A stretch of 64,000 nt of DNA from the NCBI GenBank assembly GCA_902805475.1, contig CADCSX010000006.1, positions 620,001 through 684,000 of the forward strand, in the 5' to 3' direction. Positions 22,890 to 33,837 of this stretch are shown piece by piece (position 1 is the first letter of the stretch; each line of letters starts with the position of its first letter). The stretch is from Entonaema liquescens (Eukaryota > Ascomycota > Sordariomycetes > Xylariales > Xylariaceae). A program made the position numbers and the translations under genes. Under the pieces are notes generated by a model, which did not search any database, had not been told where the DNA came from, and saw nothing but the letters and a program-made list of their open reading frames with translations.

Positions 22890-23279
22890 TCTGGGGGTAT
22901 ATATCGTGTTATACCGAGACTGAAAGATGAAGAAAAATGAATTGGAAGAATGAAGCTTTCAACGTTGAATTCTCGATTGGATTGGAATAAAGCTCCTAGT
23001 AAATGAAAAAGGTACGTACCGCCTGGTAACTGCTTAAACGCATTAACGCGAGTGGTATAAATAATGATTGCAATCGTGGCTTATGCATCATTGTGGCTGA
23101 ACAGGGCTGCCAACCGGAAACCTCCGAAATGTCAGCCGAAGAATGTCGCGCAGCTTCCATCGAAAACCGGAACCCAAGTTGAAGTTGAAGCTGTCGCCAA
23201 AATTCTCAAACATACCTAATCAAGACGTTTGCTTGCCATTGAGTTTCCTCGCCGACATACTCCTTGACTCTAAGTTAAG
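22890..23279. promoter_or_regulatory. Divergent promoter region, MED4 / QCR10
   Basis: A 390-bp gap separating two divergent starts. No TATA box is evident. An open frame beginning at 23143 runs through the QCR10 start on another phase and is not supported. Confidence 0.5.
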
Positions 23280-23957
23280 ATGGTGTTCCAGGTACGATAT
23301 ACACCGATTTCCAATACCTTTGGTGTCAATTGTCTACGCAGCGTTATACACCAAGCTCTGTGTGAGAATTGTTGTGAGAAGCTTTGCTAACTTTGCGAAA
23401 TTACAGACTCCCATTCGACGGTCGTATCCGTCCTACAAGAGCCCCTATGGACCTAAGTGAGTGCGCACCGAATATTCGTTAGCCGAATACGTGGTTGGAT
23501 ATTCGAAAACTACATGGGGGATGGCAATGTCAAAAGCTATTCGAACTTTGACTAACAGATGGACGCACGAAAGGTACCACTACCAACCCAATATTGCGGG
23601 ATGGACATTTAAGCAGATCGGCAATCTGTAAGCATTCCCGATTGTTCTTTACATTCGACCGAACGAGAGCTAGACCTACACCCGGCGAAGCATATATACT
23701 ATCTACCTTTATCGACGACAATGTACTAACCGTTCAATTTACAGCGGATTCAAGTCCGGCGCTTTCGGTGGCGTAGCCTTGTTCGCCGTCATCTACTATG
23801 CCTCCGGCATCCCCAAAGTAAAGAAGGATATCCTGCAAAAGATTCCCTTGATCGGTGGCTACTTCATCAAGGAGATCCCCGCGTCGGACAACGTGAGTTT
23901 TTGTTGCGATACTCTGGTTCTAAACCGGCCATTGCTAATTTTCCATAGCCCTTCTAA
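23280..23957 (+). CDS. QCR10: Cytochrome b-c1 complex subunit 10
   Basis: Small inner-membrane subunit of respiratory complex III. The gene is shredded into five exons: 23280-23291 (12 nt, MVFQ), 23407-23456, 23574-23627, 23745-23892 and 23949-23957 (PF plus stop), giving 90 aa. For exon 3 I chose the acceptor at 23573 over the nearer AG at 23558. The CTAAC branch site at 23552-23556 is too close to the latter, and the join then reads SPYGPK-YHYQPNIAG. The single membrane helix is SGAFGGVALFAVIYYASGIP, followed by the family's IPLIGGYFIKEIP and terminal DNPF. It is too short and too split for simple ORF calling. Divergent from MED4. Confidence 0.88.
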
Positions 23958-24238
23958 ACGTTTGTTATGCCGGTGGTTTTTACGGAAGGAAGACAGGGGA
24001 ATAAGATGCTAGAATAGAGCGCATACTACTGCAAACTTCTGTACAAAATGACATCCAAATAGATCTCTTATTGAGCCATAAGACACCCCATCCTTACCTT
24101 GTTATATTTGGCACGACTCTATTTTACAATATGCTCATCGTCGGCCAACCTTGTCTAATTGTCTGTCTAATACGTATGGTGGTAGTACAACAGTTCTTTT
24201 GGATCAAGTCATCCACAGGTTCCCCCTTTTCTCCCTAT

Positions 24239-25782
24239 CTATGACTTATTTTTTGCAGCCAACTCTTCCTTAATCTCGCTCTTCATGCGTGTGATAGTTC
24301 CAGCGCCCCCGTAGACAAGACCTGTATAAACCATTGCAACGCTAGCGCCAGCGTTCAGAATCTCCAGAGCTCTTCGCCCATTTGTAATTCCTCCTGTCGC
24401 AAAAATAACCTTTTGCTCCTGCGGCTGTTTGGTGCTAGATGTCTTTTCGCTCTCGGAAAACCCAGTAATGGTCCCCTCGATAGCCGTTATGCTCGCATCA
24501 ACGGCCTCATTGGCTGCCGCCTTGTCCGCCTTAGTAGGTTGGAAGGACTGGCCGTCTAATAGCTTTCGGTACCGTCTCACCAAGTCCACAGTTCGATCGA
24601 ACATCATCGGACCAGAGTAACCTCCCGTTTCGGTCAGTGTAAGTTGCTCCTTGCGCGTTATGTTCACCCCAGTCGGGATTAATCCATTCCGGCGCTTCGT
24701 AGTATTGCCCACGATGACTCCATCAACACCACTCGACCACACTGCCTGTACGATACCTTCCATTTGGGTATCTTCATCCTCATCTGGCGAAACCTTGACC
24801 ATAACCTTGGGCGGCTGCTTCCTGTCCGTCCGTCGTGCCTCATCTACCACCGCACTCAGAATCCGGGTTAAGGGTTCCACCGCTTGTAAGTCGCGTAGGC
24901 CAGGTGTATTCGGACTGCTCACGTTAACAACCAGCACATCCGCATACCGCGCTAGCCGTTTCACACAGTACACGTAGTCCCGCTTCACAGCCTCCACGTC
25001 ACGTTCGTCCGTCTCCTTATTCTTGGCGATCTGTACCAATAACAAGCGTCCGGGCAACAGACTACCAGGAGGAACGTTGGCCCCGCCGTTTAACACACCC
25101 GCCTCGTCTAATCCGACCGTCTTAGCATATAACCTAACCCGATCCCGTAATCGCATAGCCATATCATCAGCTCCACGCGAGTTTAACCCGTACCGGTTTA
25201 TCAAGCCGTCCAAAGTAGGAACACGGAACATGCGCGGTTTAGGGTTGCCATCCTGCGGCCGAGGCGTGCAACCGCCAACCTCAACAATAGCAGCGCCGAG
25301 GGCAAACAGCGGGTCTGGGATATCAGCATGTTTGTCAAGGCCTGCGGAGATACCGATAGGATTCGCCAGTCGCTCTCCGAAGACGGAGACAGTGATATCG
25401 GGACCAGCGGAGACAGACGAACTGGAGCGTTCTCGGGGGTTGAGACCAATTTTATACAGGGTCTTCATAAGGGAAACGGTAGCATCGTGCGCATCTTCGG
25501 CCTCCGGGTACAGAAAGCGGAGTAGTGGGGAACGACGTAGCGATGGACGAAAGCCCGTGTATCGGTGCCATACACGTATACCACATAACCGGATATAGCC
25601 AGAGACGTCGCGTAAAGCGCTGTTTTTAACCGGAATGCGGGTGCCGAGCTTGCGGAGGTTGAGGTTGAGGCGTTACGGGTGGCGATTCGGGTACGGAGCT
25701 GGACGGGAGATCGTATAGAGGAAGTAAGTGGGTTGGCCGGTGAGTAGAGGAAACGCCGGGCTATTCGATGAGAAGATACCAT
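24239..25782 (-). CDS. Mitochondrial dihydroorotate dehydrogenase (class 2), with one frameshift
   Basis: FMN enzyme of the mitochondrial inner membrane, oxidising dihydroorotate to orotate in pyrimidine synthesis and passing electrons to ubiquinone. The start at 25782 (MVSSHRIARRFL) gives an Arg/Ser-rich targeting peptide, then a membrane helix (LYATSLAISGYVVYVYG) and DTRAFVHRY. Class 2 motifs follow: ANPIGISAGLDKHADI, VEVGGCTPRPQDGNPKPRMFR, the catalytic-Ser region VNVSSPNTPGLR, VKVSPDEDE, IVGNTT, GGYSGP and IFATGGITNGRRA. The frame breaks at the G run 25527-25530 (C run on the coding strand), exactly before the family's LLRFLYP block. One missing base would restore a 514-aa protein. Everything else is conserved, so an assembly error is more likely than a pseudogene. 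It converges with QCR10. Confidence 0.9.
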
Positions 25783-26299
25783 CGTAAAGGGTTTGTGATG
25801 GGCATAGTAGCCCTCAATGGCTCGTGGTTGTTGGTAGGAATTTTGATATATCGTATATCGTATATCGTATATCAAAAGGCCGAGAGATTAAATCTTGATA
25901 TTATGTAAATCGTAAGTCGAAATGTTTAAAGCTTGGAATCTTTAATTCTTGGCGACGTCACCTTTCTATCCAATCAGAACTGGGGTATTGGTGGATCTGC
26001 CGGTCTGTTAAAGTTTTCAGGGGTGTCGGGAAGGTACATTCAAGATCTGTCAGCTGCTGCTTAATTGAATTAATTCGGCGTGTCATTTTCTCTCTAAAAT
26101 TGTACACATTAATAGACATTGATATACCACGTGCAAACAGCATAGGCAATCCTAAATTAAAATAAATCTTTATTTTAACTAGGATGAACTAAGATGAACC
26201 AGGCATTCAAAACTAAGCATGCTTTGATATCAAATAGTTAACTACCAATTTTACATCCACTTTAGAACCATTTTACTATTCTGGTTCGTAGATGCAACA
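25783..26299. other. Divergent gap between DHODH and ALG10
   Basis: About 515 bp holding both upstream regions, with a TATATCG heptamer array at 25847-25873 close to the DHODH start. Confidence 0.5.
25847..25873. repeat. TATATCG heptamer repeat, about 3.9 copies
   Basis: Perfect 7-nt tandem repeat about 65-90 bp upstream of the DHODH start codon, probably in its 5' untranslated region or promoter. Confidence 0.9.
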
Positions 26300-28481
26300 A
26301 TGGCTTCTTGGCTAGATCCAAGTTCCTCTTGGATCTTCCAACTGGCTGGTTACAGTCTCCTTGCTACGGCTACATATTTTTATGGCAACCGTAAAATAGG
26401 ATCTTCTTTCACAGGTCTAGGCATATTTTTATCTATTATAACCATCCAATTCCTCGCCTATACCTGGCTATCATTCGTCACCAAACATGCCCCAAACCCC
26501 TATCTGGTATGTATTTCGTTATATAACAAATAACAAATAATCACTCTAAGCTCCCTATTATATCAATCTAGAGCTAACGCAAAATTAGGATGAAGTATTT
26601 CACATCCCTCAAGCCCAGGTTTACTGTGATGGGAAATTTGGTGTGTGGGATGACAAGATCACGACACCTCCCGGACTGTCAGTTTGTACCCCGTTTTCTC
26701 TAGTTACACTTACAGCTAACCATGCACAGCTACATCTTGACTATATTGAGAATCAGGCTGTTGAAGCTTTCATGTTCGGTCTATAATCTCAGAGAGTTTA
26801 ACGTGAAGATTATTTCCTCTCTAGCTGTAGCAGTCATCACATCTAGGGCTCAACTTAAAAAGCTAAAGGCAGCAGACAATACACAATCTTCAAGTCTGTA
26901 TTCAATAGATTCCTTCTGGACAGGAATTAATATCGCCCTTTTCCCAGTCCTGTTCTTCTTTTCGGGCCTATACTACACAGATGTCCTCTCAACGTTTGTT
27001 GTATTGCTTGCCTATATCAACCATCTGGGTCGAATACGCTCAGATAACCCGTCGGCAGCAAGCAATATTCGTACCATCTTAGCTGGACTCTTGACGCTTA
27101 GTTTAAGACAGACCAACATCTTCTGGGTGGTAGTCTATATGGGTGGTTTGGAAGTCGTCTATGCTATCAAGACCCTTCGCCCAAAATCCGTAACCGCTCC
27201 GACATTCGAAACGTTGTCAGAGAAGACCAGTTTTTATGCCTGGAGATACTCTCTCGGTGATATTCACGATCCACCACTGAACCTTGCATCGCCAGTTGGT
27301 AAGTCTCAAACTTCATCCTCGATTGTTACTCCGACTAAATAAGTAGATCTTATTCTTTCAGCAATCAGCATTGCCATAGCCGGAATTTGCAACCTCGGAA
27401 CAATTATTCGTAGGCAGATCTGGCCGCATCTAATTGTTCTTGCGGCTTTCGTCGGGTTTGTCGTATGGAATGGAGGTGTTGTTCTAGGTGAGTTGGCTGA
27501 GTAAGGCGCCCTTCTCGTAATTTTGGTTACTGACTGAGGATAGGCGACAAATCCAATCACGTAGCAACCCTGCATCTAGCTCAAATGCTGTATATATGGC
27601 CTCTGTTCGCGTTCTTCTCGGCACCTCTTTTCATTCCCTCGCTTATAGACCTGGTCGTATACGCTCTCCAAGTCGTCACTGGTTCGGCTAAGTCAGGTTC
27701 ACCGTCAAAGGCACCCCCTGATTCTAAGAGTAGTCCCAAAGCGACGAACAAATCCAATCAGTCTGCAGCTCTGAAAATTTTCAATCAACTTGGATCGAAT
27801 CATACACTCCATTCTGCCCTTCTCCTCATCGGCTCCCTAGTAATCACTACCCGGGTAGTGCGGTTCAACACAATCATCCATCCATTCACACTGGCTGACA
27901 ATAGGCACTTTATGTTCTACATCTTCCGATACACGATCCTAAGAGCATGGTGGGTACGATACGCTCTTGTCCCGGCCTACGTGATCTGCGGCTGGCTATG
28001 CTGGGTGGCTCTGCAAGGCAACCCATCCTCTCCGCTGCCCCCTCAAAAACACCAGTGGATACAATCGCCGTTCGATACCAAGTCCAAAGCTTTATCACCG
28101 CCTCCAACTAGCAAAAAGCCGTCGAGTATAACGAGTACAAGCGTGGACACGGCAGAAATTCCGCCGTCTACATCGACCGCGCTGATCCTGCTCCTTGCGG
28201 CTACTCTCTCACTTGTGACGGCGCCGCTAGTCGAGCCACGTTATTTCATTTTACCGTGGCTATTCTGGCGCTTGCTCGTCCCAGCACGACCCGCCTTTCC
28301 AGTATCAGGATCAGGTTCGACCTCGATAGTCTCCCGACATCTCATACCTCTACTCGAGACGGTGTGGTTTCTACTAATCAACGCAGCAACTATGCACGTG
28401 TTCATTACTCGGCCGTTTTATTGGCGAGGCCCCGAAGGGGAGCTACTAGATAATGGGAATATACAGAGGTTTATGTGGTAG
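26300..28481 (+). CDS. ALG10: Dol-P-Glc:alpha-1,2-glucosyltransferase ALG10/DIE2
   Basis: ER membrane enzyme that adds the third and last glucose to the dolichol-linked N-glycan precursor. Exons 26300-26506, 26589-26677, 26730-27298, 27362-27487 and 27544-28481 give 642 aa in frame. The conserved N-terminal lumenal motif DEVFHIPQAQVYCDGKF carries the acidic residues expected of a GT-C enzyme. ALG10-specific blocks include TTPPGLY, SLRQTNIFWV, GDKSNHVATLHLAQMLYIWPL, HPFTLADNRHFMFYIFRY and VEPRYFILPW. Multiple hydrophobic segments run throughout. A Ser/Pro/Lys-rich cytosolic loop (about SGSPSKAPPDSKSSPK) and another near the C-terminus lengthen the protein slightly. Divergent from DHODH. Confidence 0.95.
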
Positions 28482-29251
28482 TTGTAGCAATTGTATAATA
28501 AGTATAGCTCTTGTACTTTCCATAGCTAGCACGTGAAGATACCTAGCTAACCTGCGCGATGTCTTCAAAACGAACTACTCTCGCGATCAAAATAAAATGC
28601 GGACGAAATATTGCCGTCTGAATCTGCATTCTCGGTATTCATCTAACAGTGTTGAGGGCCCTACTTGAGGAGGCAAGTCTGGTAGGCATATTGATCTCTG
28701 TTCGAAGTATAATAAGTCGCATACTATGCAGCGAAAGTCAAATTCCTGCCGTCGCTTAATGCGCCAAATCCAAATATAGAGGCATTATCGTTGTGTGATG
28801 AGGTGAGATGGGGTTGTGTCCGGCTCTTCCAGCCAGCGATATAGAAATCTTTTCTTTTCTCGGAATTCTCTTTTTTTTTTCTCTTGGTCTTTAGCACGCC
28901 CGCGATAAAGCCATATAACCCCCAAACCACCTGAACGCCGTTCTTAAATCGCAAACCCTCAACGCCGTGCCGTGCCATATACAATATCCGTCAATCCCAG
29001 AGGGCATATTTGTATGGTCTTGACCCTTATCCATCCTTCCCGTTTAATGCCTCGCTGAGAGCAGCCGTGATTTATACCGTGTATTCCATATGTCTGTCCA
29101 TCCCGACCGTAAATCCCCCGTACGCGAACAATCTCATCGATATGTTCACTGTCAGTGTGTACGGGTGTATGCAAGTTATCAGTTTACTACTGTCCGATTC
29201 CTAGCTCCGATCCTCCCAACTATCAAGAGTAGAATAGACCTACGAGACTAA
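28482..29251. other. Convergent intergenic region, no gene seen
   Basis: About 770 bp between ALG10 and the small minus-strand gene; 3' untranslated regions only. Open frames of up to 86 codons lack features. Confidence 0.5.
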
Positions 29252-29740
29252 TCATAGGCTTAACCTATCTAGACTCAAGCGATCTTGACTCCGTACTCGC
29301 TTTACAACGCCTAGTTTGAAGAACCGCTCATCACCACCGGCTGTCCGACCTCCGATGTACCACTTATCGGCGCCGAGTACATCACGGAAGCCCTCGCTGC
29401 TGCTATCGCTGCCTCGCCGACGGCCAGGAGCCGGGATAGGCATGCCCGGACGATGTGGCTGGGGAGAGTGATGGTGTCGAGGCGGTGACTGCAGGGGTAG
29501 TTGATTCATAACACCCCCTGCTCGTTGCTGGGATTGTTGTTGTTGTTGTTGTTGCGGTGATGATTGGGCCTGGGCATGTGACGTCGAGGAGATGGACCGC
29601 GTCCCCGAAGGCGAGGAACCCGATGCGGGTTGCGAGGTATGCTTATTGGGTTGTGACGTTGCTGAGAGAGCCGGCGGTGTCTGTTGGCGGAAGGCGGCGA
29701 GGAAGGAAGACAGGAAGAATGGGCGTTGAGAGGAAGGCAT
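29252..29740 (-). CDS. Small Ser/Gln/Pro-rich protein of unknown function
   Basis: Single-exon frame of 162 aa from the ATG at 29740. The N-terminus starts MPSSQRPFFLSSFLAAFRQQ, followed by a disordered Ser/Gln/Pro stretch with a seven-Gln run encoded by a CAA microsatellite (29533-29551). The C-terminal third looks folded or conserved: GSDSSSEGFRDVLGADKWYIG, then GGRTAGGDERFFKLGVVKRV, and a duplicated terminal DRLSLDRLSL. The C-terminal block has the look of a protein conserved among related fungi, although I cannot name it. No signal peptide or membrane helix is clear. Convergent with ALG10. Confidence 0.65.
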   Translation of the reverse strand: MPSSQRPFFLSSFLAAFRQQTPPALSATSQPNKHTSQPASGSSPSGTRSISSTSHAQAQSSPQQQQQQQSQQRAGGVMNQLPLQSPPRHHHSPQPHRPGMPIPAPGRRRGSDSSSEGFRDVLGADKWYIGGRTAGGDERFFKLGVVKRVRSQDRLSLDRLSL

Positions 29741-32202
29741 CTCGGCGATATGCGCGCGAAAGAGGAATAGGAACGAACTACGTAAGGATCGAGATCGAGG
29801 AGTACGAGGCGCCCGTTTGTGGAATGATGCAGTCGGCCAAGGGGCGACCAGCGCTGATGATGAAGCCGAGGATCGGTGGGAAATAATAAAAACGCAGTCT
29901 ATCGTTGGGAAATTGTGCGTCTTGTATCTGCGTCTGCGTTTATGCGTCGGATCGGCCGAGAGGGGTTTTAAATATCAGTCAACATTTATTAAAAGATGAC
30001 TGTTTCTTCAAAAAAGAAATATAACTATTCTATCGCAAGCCAACGAAGAATTAAATAAATTTTATTCTAATTTTTTAGAAACGCGATGTTGACATGTGTA
30101 CGCCGAAATTGTATTGCCATCAAGTTTGTGTGTGCGAGGTAAAAGGTCCAAAATCCTGACGTCGAGGCACATACTTGAAGACCTGGTGGCTTGCCCCAGT
30201 ACCAGCAGTACCAGTAACAAGACCCCTCGGCCAATCCCGGGTAACATGAGTAATGTTTATTGCACAACCCGCCAGTCAGGTGGGGTAAAAAGCCTTGGTG
30301 GGGTTTTCGCTTTGGAAATGGAGGGGTTTTGATAGGTTCCTTTTCCCCTTCGCTTCCGGCCTTGCTACAAGCGCCAAAGGAATTTCTGAATAAAACCTGG
30401 ATACCTAATCTACACCTAATGCCAGCGCCCTTTTTTTTTTTTTAGCGTTTGCCGCCCTATACATGTACCTATTTACCTAAGGTGCCCTGACACATGAATA
30501 ACGTTAGCTACAGAGTTAACTAGTAGGTGGGTATGCATCAAATAAAAAAGCTACGAGAACGGGAGAAAAGATAAGATAAAAGAGATCATTCGATCCCATC
30601 GCCGATCCGAGGCACGTATCCTTCTTCCCGTTCGCTTCCCCCTTTTTTTTCGGTGCTCCTCACACAAGCTTCCCCAGATTCCACCATCCCCATTTCTTTC
30701 TCCCCCCCGCAGCTTGTCAGCCCTGACAGCTGAATCGAATGTTGTTTTCTTATGTGTTTCTCCATCACCATCACCGAGGATCGCCGAACACTAAATAATC
30801 CTAAACTTCATTTCCTCCATTCGCAGCGTTTGCGGGGTTGTCCCCGATCCAAACTCTTGGTTTTCTATAATATCTAACTACATTGTGATAATGCGTGGGA
30901 CGATGCAATCTGCAACCCATCGGCGTAGCATATATACCCTGCTTAGCCTCTCGTTATCTCGGCATTGCTGTATAGTAGTAAGCCACTTATTAATGAGGAA
31001 GATCAGATAAAGACCATACGAACATGATAACGTCTGTGTACTTGTCAAAGGGTTCTAGTCATCACTCGCCGGGGAGAGAACTAAGCAAAGGATGCAGTCT
31101 GACGTAGATATGGTGCAACTTGGAAAGCTGCCAGCAATGGCTTGCATGGTATTGTTTATTCTAGCGGCAACGCCTTTCCAAAGAAAACGTCTCGATCACG
31201 CAACTTGTATGCAAACTAGTTGATCCTTTGGATGCGTCTCACTCGATTCTATAGACTGCCAAGTATCCATCTCGATCTGTGCATATCTTTAAGCGGGCTT
31301 GGCGGTGAGTAGTCTCATTGAAGTGATATCCAAGGTCGACTTGCGCTTCCTTCCCTGCCCAAAAGTCATCGGGCAGTCCTGGTCTGAGTATACAACGTTA
31401 TTATATGTATGGACGCTGCATGTCTATAGCATACGCGCAATGCAGACCACTATAAAACGCCCCATGAAATTCCTTCGGAGATAGGGACTATCATTAGTCT
31501 GCATCGTTTCGTGCATTGAGCTACTGAGTATCTAAGTAGGCATACAACAGGTGTATAACAACAAAATGCATGCTGATGCAAGTGTGGTAATTCGTACAGA
31601 TGTCACTAGATTATTGGAAACCTGTTCAAGTACCTACCTTAGTACCTAAGGTAGGTAACATGGTCAATACATATTTCATATAGGTCTCAGGATATTGTAT
31701 TCACTTTAAACTAGGCACATGATTCGATACATTCTATTTATTGGGTCTATTCAATACCTGTAGACCTAAACAATGTGACCAATACGAATAGACCAGACTG
31801 TGAAGTAGATATCCGCTAATACAGTTAGACATTATCAAAAGTCTAGTAGATCACACATACAAATTAAAGAACACTTTAGTGTGTATAGTTATAGGCCTCT
31901 ATAGCTAGGTATGTTTGAACTCTTTGTAAAACAATGAAGTTGTTTTCATGCTTCTTGCTTCACTCCGCGGCAATACTTAGCATCGTTAAAGCTCCATCAG
32001 TTCTTGAATACCTTCAAATTTGTCACATTGATCCCTTGCGGAAGCGTAGGGACGAGGTATACGTTTACAAGTATATAAAGGCTAAGATGCTGCATGGGCT
32101 TTCTCTCCATCCTTCTGGTCATACCTAATGTCCCCTAGGTAGTTACCGCAGCCCTCATATCTCAATTTGATATGAATGACTGCCTAGGTAGGCACCAAAT
32201 GT
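29741..32202. other. 2.5-kb gene-poor region
   Basis: No gene supported. The left part is the promoter side of the small Ser/Gln gene. A T run occurs near 30430-30442, a palindrome TACCTTAGTACCTAAGGTA at 31637-31655, and dispersed repeat copy B at 31883-31970. Short open frames are unremarkable. Confidence 0.5.
31883..31970 (+). repeat. Dispersed repeat copy B
   Basis: Matches the 3' two-thirds of copies A, C and D: ATAGGCCTCTATAGCTAG, a CTCTTTGTAAAACAATGAAG block, then GTTTTCATGCTTCTTGCTTC. The left end is more diverged. Confidence 0.6.
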
Positions 32203-33447
32203 TTATACTCCCGAAGGCGCGCTATCTACTATATAGATCCGCTGAAGAAAGCCCGGGTTGACCAAGGGGTTATGTAGCTCGGCGATTGTACTCATACACG
32301 CCGCGGCAGGATCACCACTGCCATTTAGATCCCCCTCCCAATATTCGTTGCCGGGGAATGAGTTACCATCCCATGCGTAGGATATCACAAGGAGCTGGTC
32401 TCTATACTTTGCCTCTAACCTTTTAGCTGGATTATTTCTTGAGAATATGGCGTGTATGCCCTTAGTACTTGCGGTAGCAGCCAACCGCCCTTCAACCACC
32501 CGCGAGACGTTAATCCACGCGAACTCAATTGTCCCAATGTGTTTCAGCTTATTTCCCAGACGCTCCAATGTCTCAGTAAAAGCATCCATGAATAACTCCT
32601 CCTGGATCGAGCGGTATCGCCATACACCGAGGCCAAAGCCAACTACGTAGACATACGCTTTTCGGCCCACGGCCTCCGCGCGGGCGTCCGCCTCCATAAG
32701 TAGCATGTCGGCAGTTATACGTATACGTTCAATGTAAGCACGCTTAGAGAATCTCTCTCTTTCGTCTCGCGTCTTTCCTCCCTCACCAAAGAAATCTAGG
32801 AATATCTTGGTAAGCTCGGGATGTTGCCGCTTCACCACCACGTCGTTTAAGATGTAGTTGGCGTCCATGTGCAATAGCCGCTCAAATCGCGGCCCAACCA
32901 GTCCAATTATGATGCCCCTAGGCTCAAACGTCCCCAACTCCTGGAGCTTCCCAAAATTATTTCGGGCGCCATTGTTAATAAAGTGGCTCGGGCCGCTGAC
33001 TCCTATCAGGCTGGCGAGCATGATTTCGTCGTAGGTCAGATATTCAGACAGCGTGTCGTAAGACGTACCTTCAACGCCTATCGAGTCCCAGAACTGAATT
33101 CCCATTTGAAATGTTTTCCCATTGCGTAGTACGGTCGAGTCGTTCTGACCCACGAAGACTAGGGGACGTTTCTCGACAAGTCTCATTACTTGCAGCTGCC
33201 AGGTCCAATTCGGATCGCTGTACAATGCTTGTTCTATAGAACTTCCATGGGTACGCTTGTGAGCTAGGAATTGTTCAACGAGCTCGGGAAAGCGATGGTG
33301 TATGACAATCCGCGTGTCTAGCGCGTCTTGTCGGATGACATCTGGATGAAAGTTGATGACCCTATTTGCAGTAGTGGGGAAATTGAGACCAGACTCTCGG
33401 AGCCCCAAAGACTCCAAAGTCGGTATTTCCTGAGACTTTGTGGTCAT
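32203..33447 (-). CDS. Possible DUF4804-like protein
   Basis: Intact single-exon frame of 414 aa, start MTTKSQEIPTL at 33447, with no signal peptide or membrane helix, so likely cytosolic. The most telling block is near the C-terminus: GNEYWEGDLNGSGDPAAA followed by STIAELHNPLVNP. To me this resembles the DUF4804 family, to which the Legionella effector MavL, an ADP-ribose-binding hydrolase, has been assigned. This is recollection, not a search result. Other ordered blocks are FVGQNDSTVLRNGKTF, LIGVSGPSHFINNGARNNFG and GIIIGLVGPRFERLLHMD. Residues such as the NN/GG-rich loop and the SGDPAA turn could line a nucleotide pocket. It sits alone in AT-rich DNA between repeat copy B and a transposon remnant. 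Confidence 0.6.
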   Translation of the reverse strand: MTTKSQEIPTLESLGLRESGLNFPTTANRVINFHPDVIRQDALDTRIVIHHRFPELVEQFLAHKRTHGSSIEQALYSDPNWTWQLQVMRLVEKRPLVFVGQNDSTVLRNGKTFQMGIQFWDSIGVEGTSYDTLSEYLTYDEIMLASLIGVSGPSHFINNGARNNFGKLQELGTFEPRGIIIGLVGPRFERLLHMDANYILNDVVVKRQHPELTKIFLDFFGEGGKTRDERERFSKRAYIERIRITADMLLMEADARAEAVGRKAYVYVVGFGLGVWRYRSIQEELFMDAFTETLERLGNKLKHIGTIEFAWINVSRVVEGRLAATASTKGIHAIFSRNNPAKRLEAKYRDQLLVISYAWDGNSFPGNEYWEGDLNGSGDPAAACMSTIAELHNPLVNPGFLQRIYIVDSAPSGV

Positions 33448-33837
33448 TGTTCTTGTTTTAAATGTATTGGTGGAATTGGGATATTCTTTAAGTCCGAATT
33501 TGATTGTGAATAAGTTGTAGCTGTGCTTAGGTAGTTGTTATCTAGGTAGACTCTAATTCAATAAAGATATAATTATGTGAGCTCTAGTGATTATGGTATG
33601 CAGCTTTATATAGGCAATAAGTAAACAAGAAATGTTCGTGGAGACAAGAAATTGTCTTTTTACAACTATCCGGAGAATTGTTAGATAGGAGATGTCTTGT
33701 ATGTTGGTAAACAATCATCATAAGTCACGTTATACCCAAGGCAACTATTAGGACCTTGTTGAGTCCTAGTTTTCAGCCGCAAATACGTCTATTGGTGTTT
33801 TCAGCTCCTAAGGCTTATTAGTTGCCTCATATTATTA

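Noticed and set aside
23143..23460. 105-codon frame across the QCR10 start
   Set aside because: It runs through the QCR10 first intron in frame with exon 2, but exon 1 with its proper donor gives the expected short QCR10 protein.
25465..25782. DHODH as two separate genes
   Set aside because: The two frames abut exactly at a G run and together give one continuous class 2 DHODH, so they are one gene with a frame slip.
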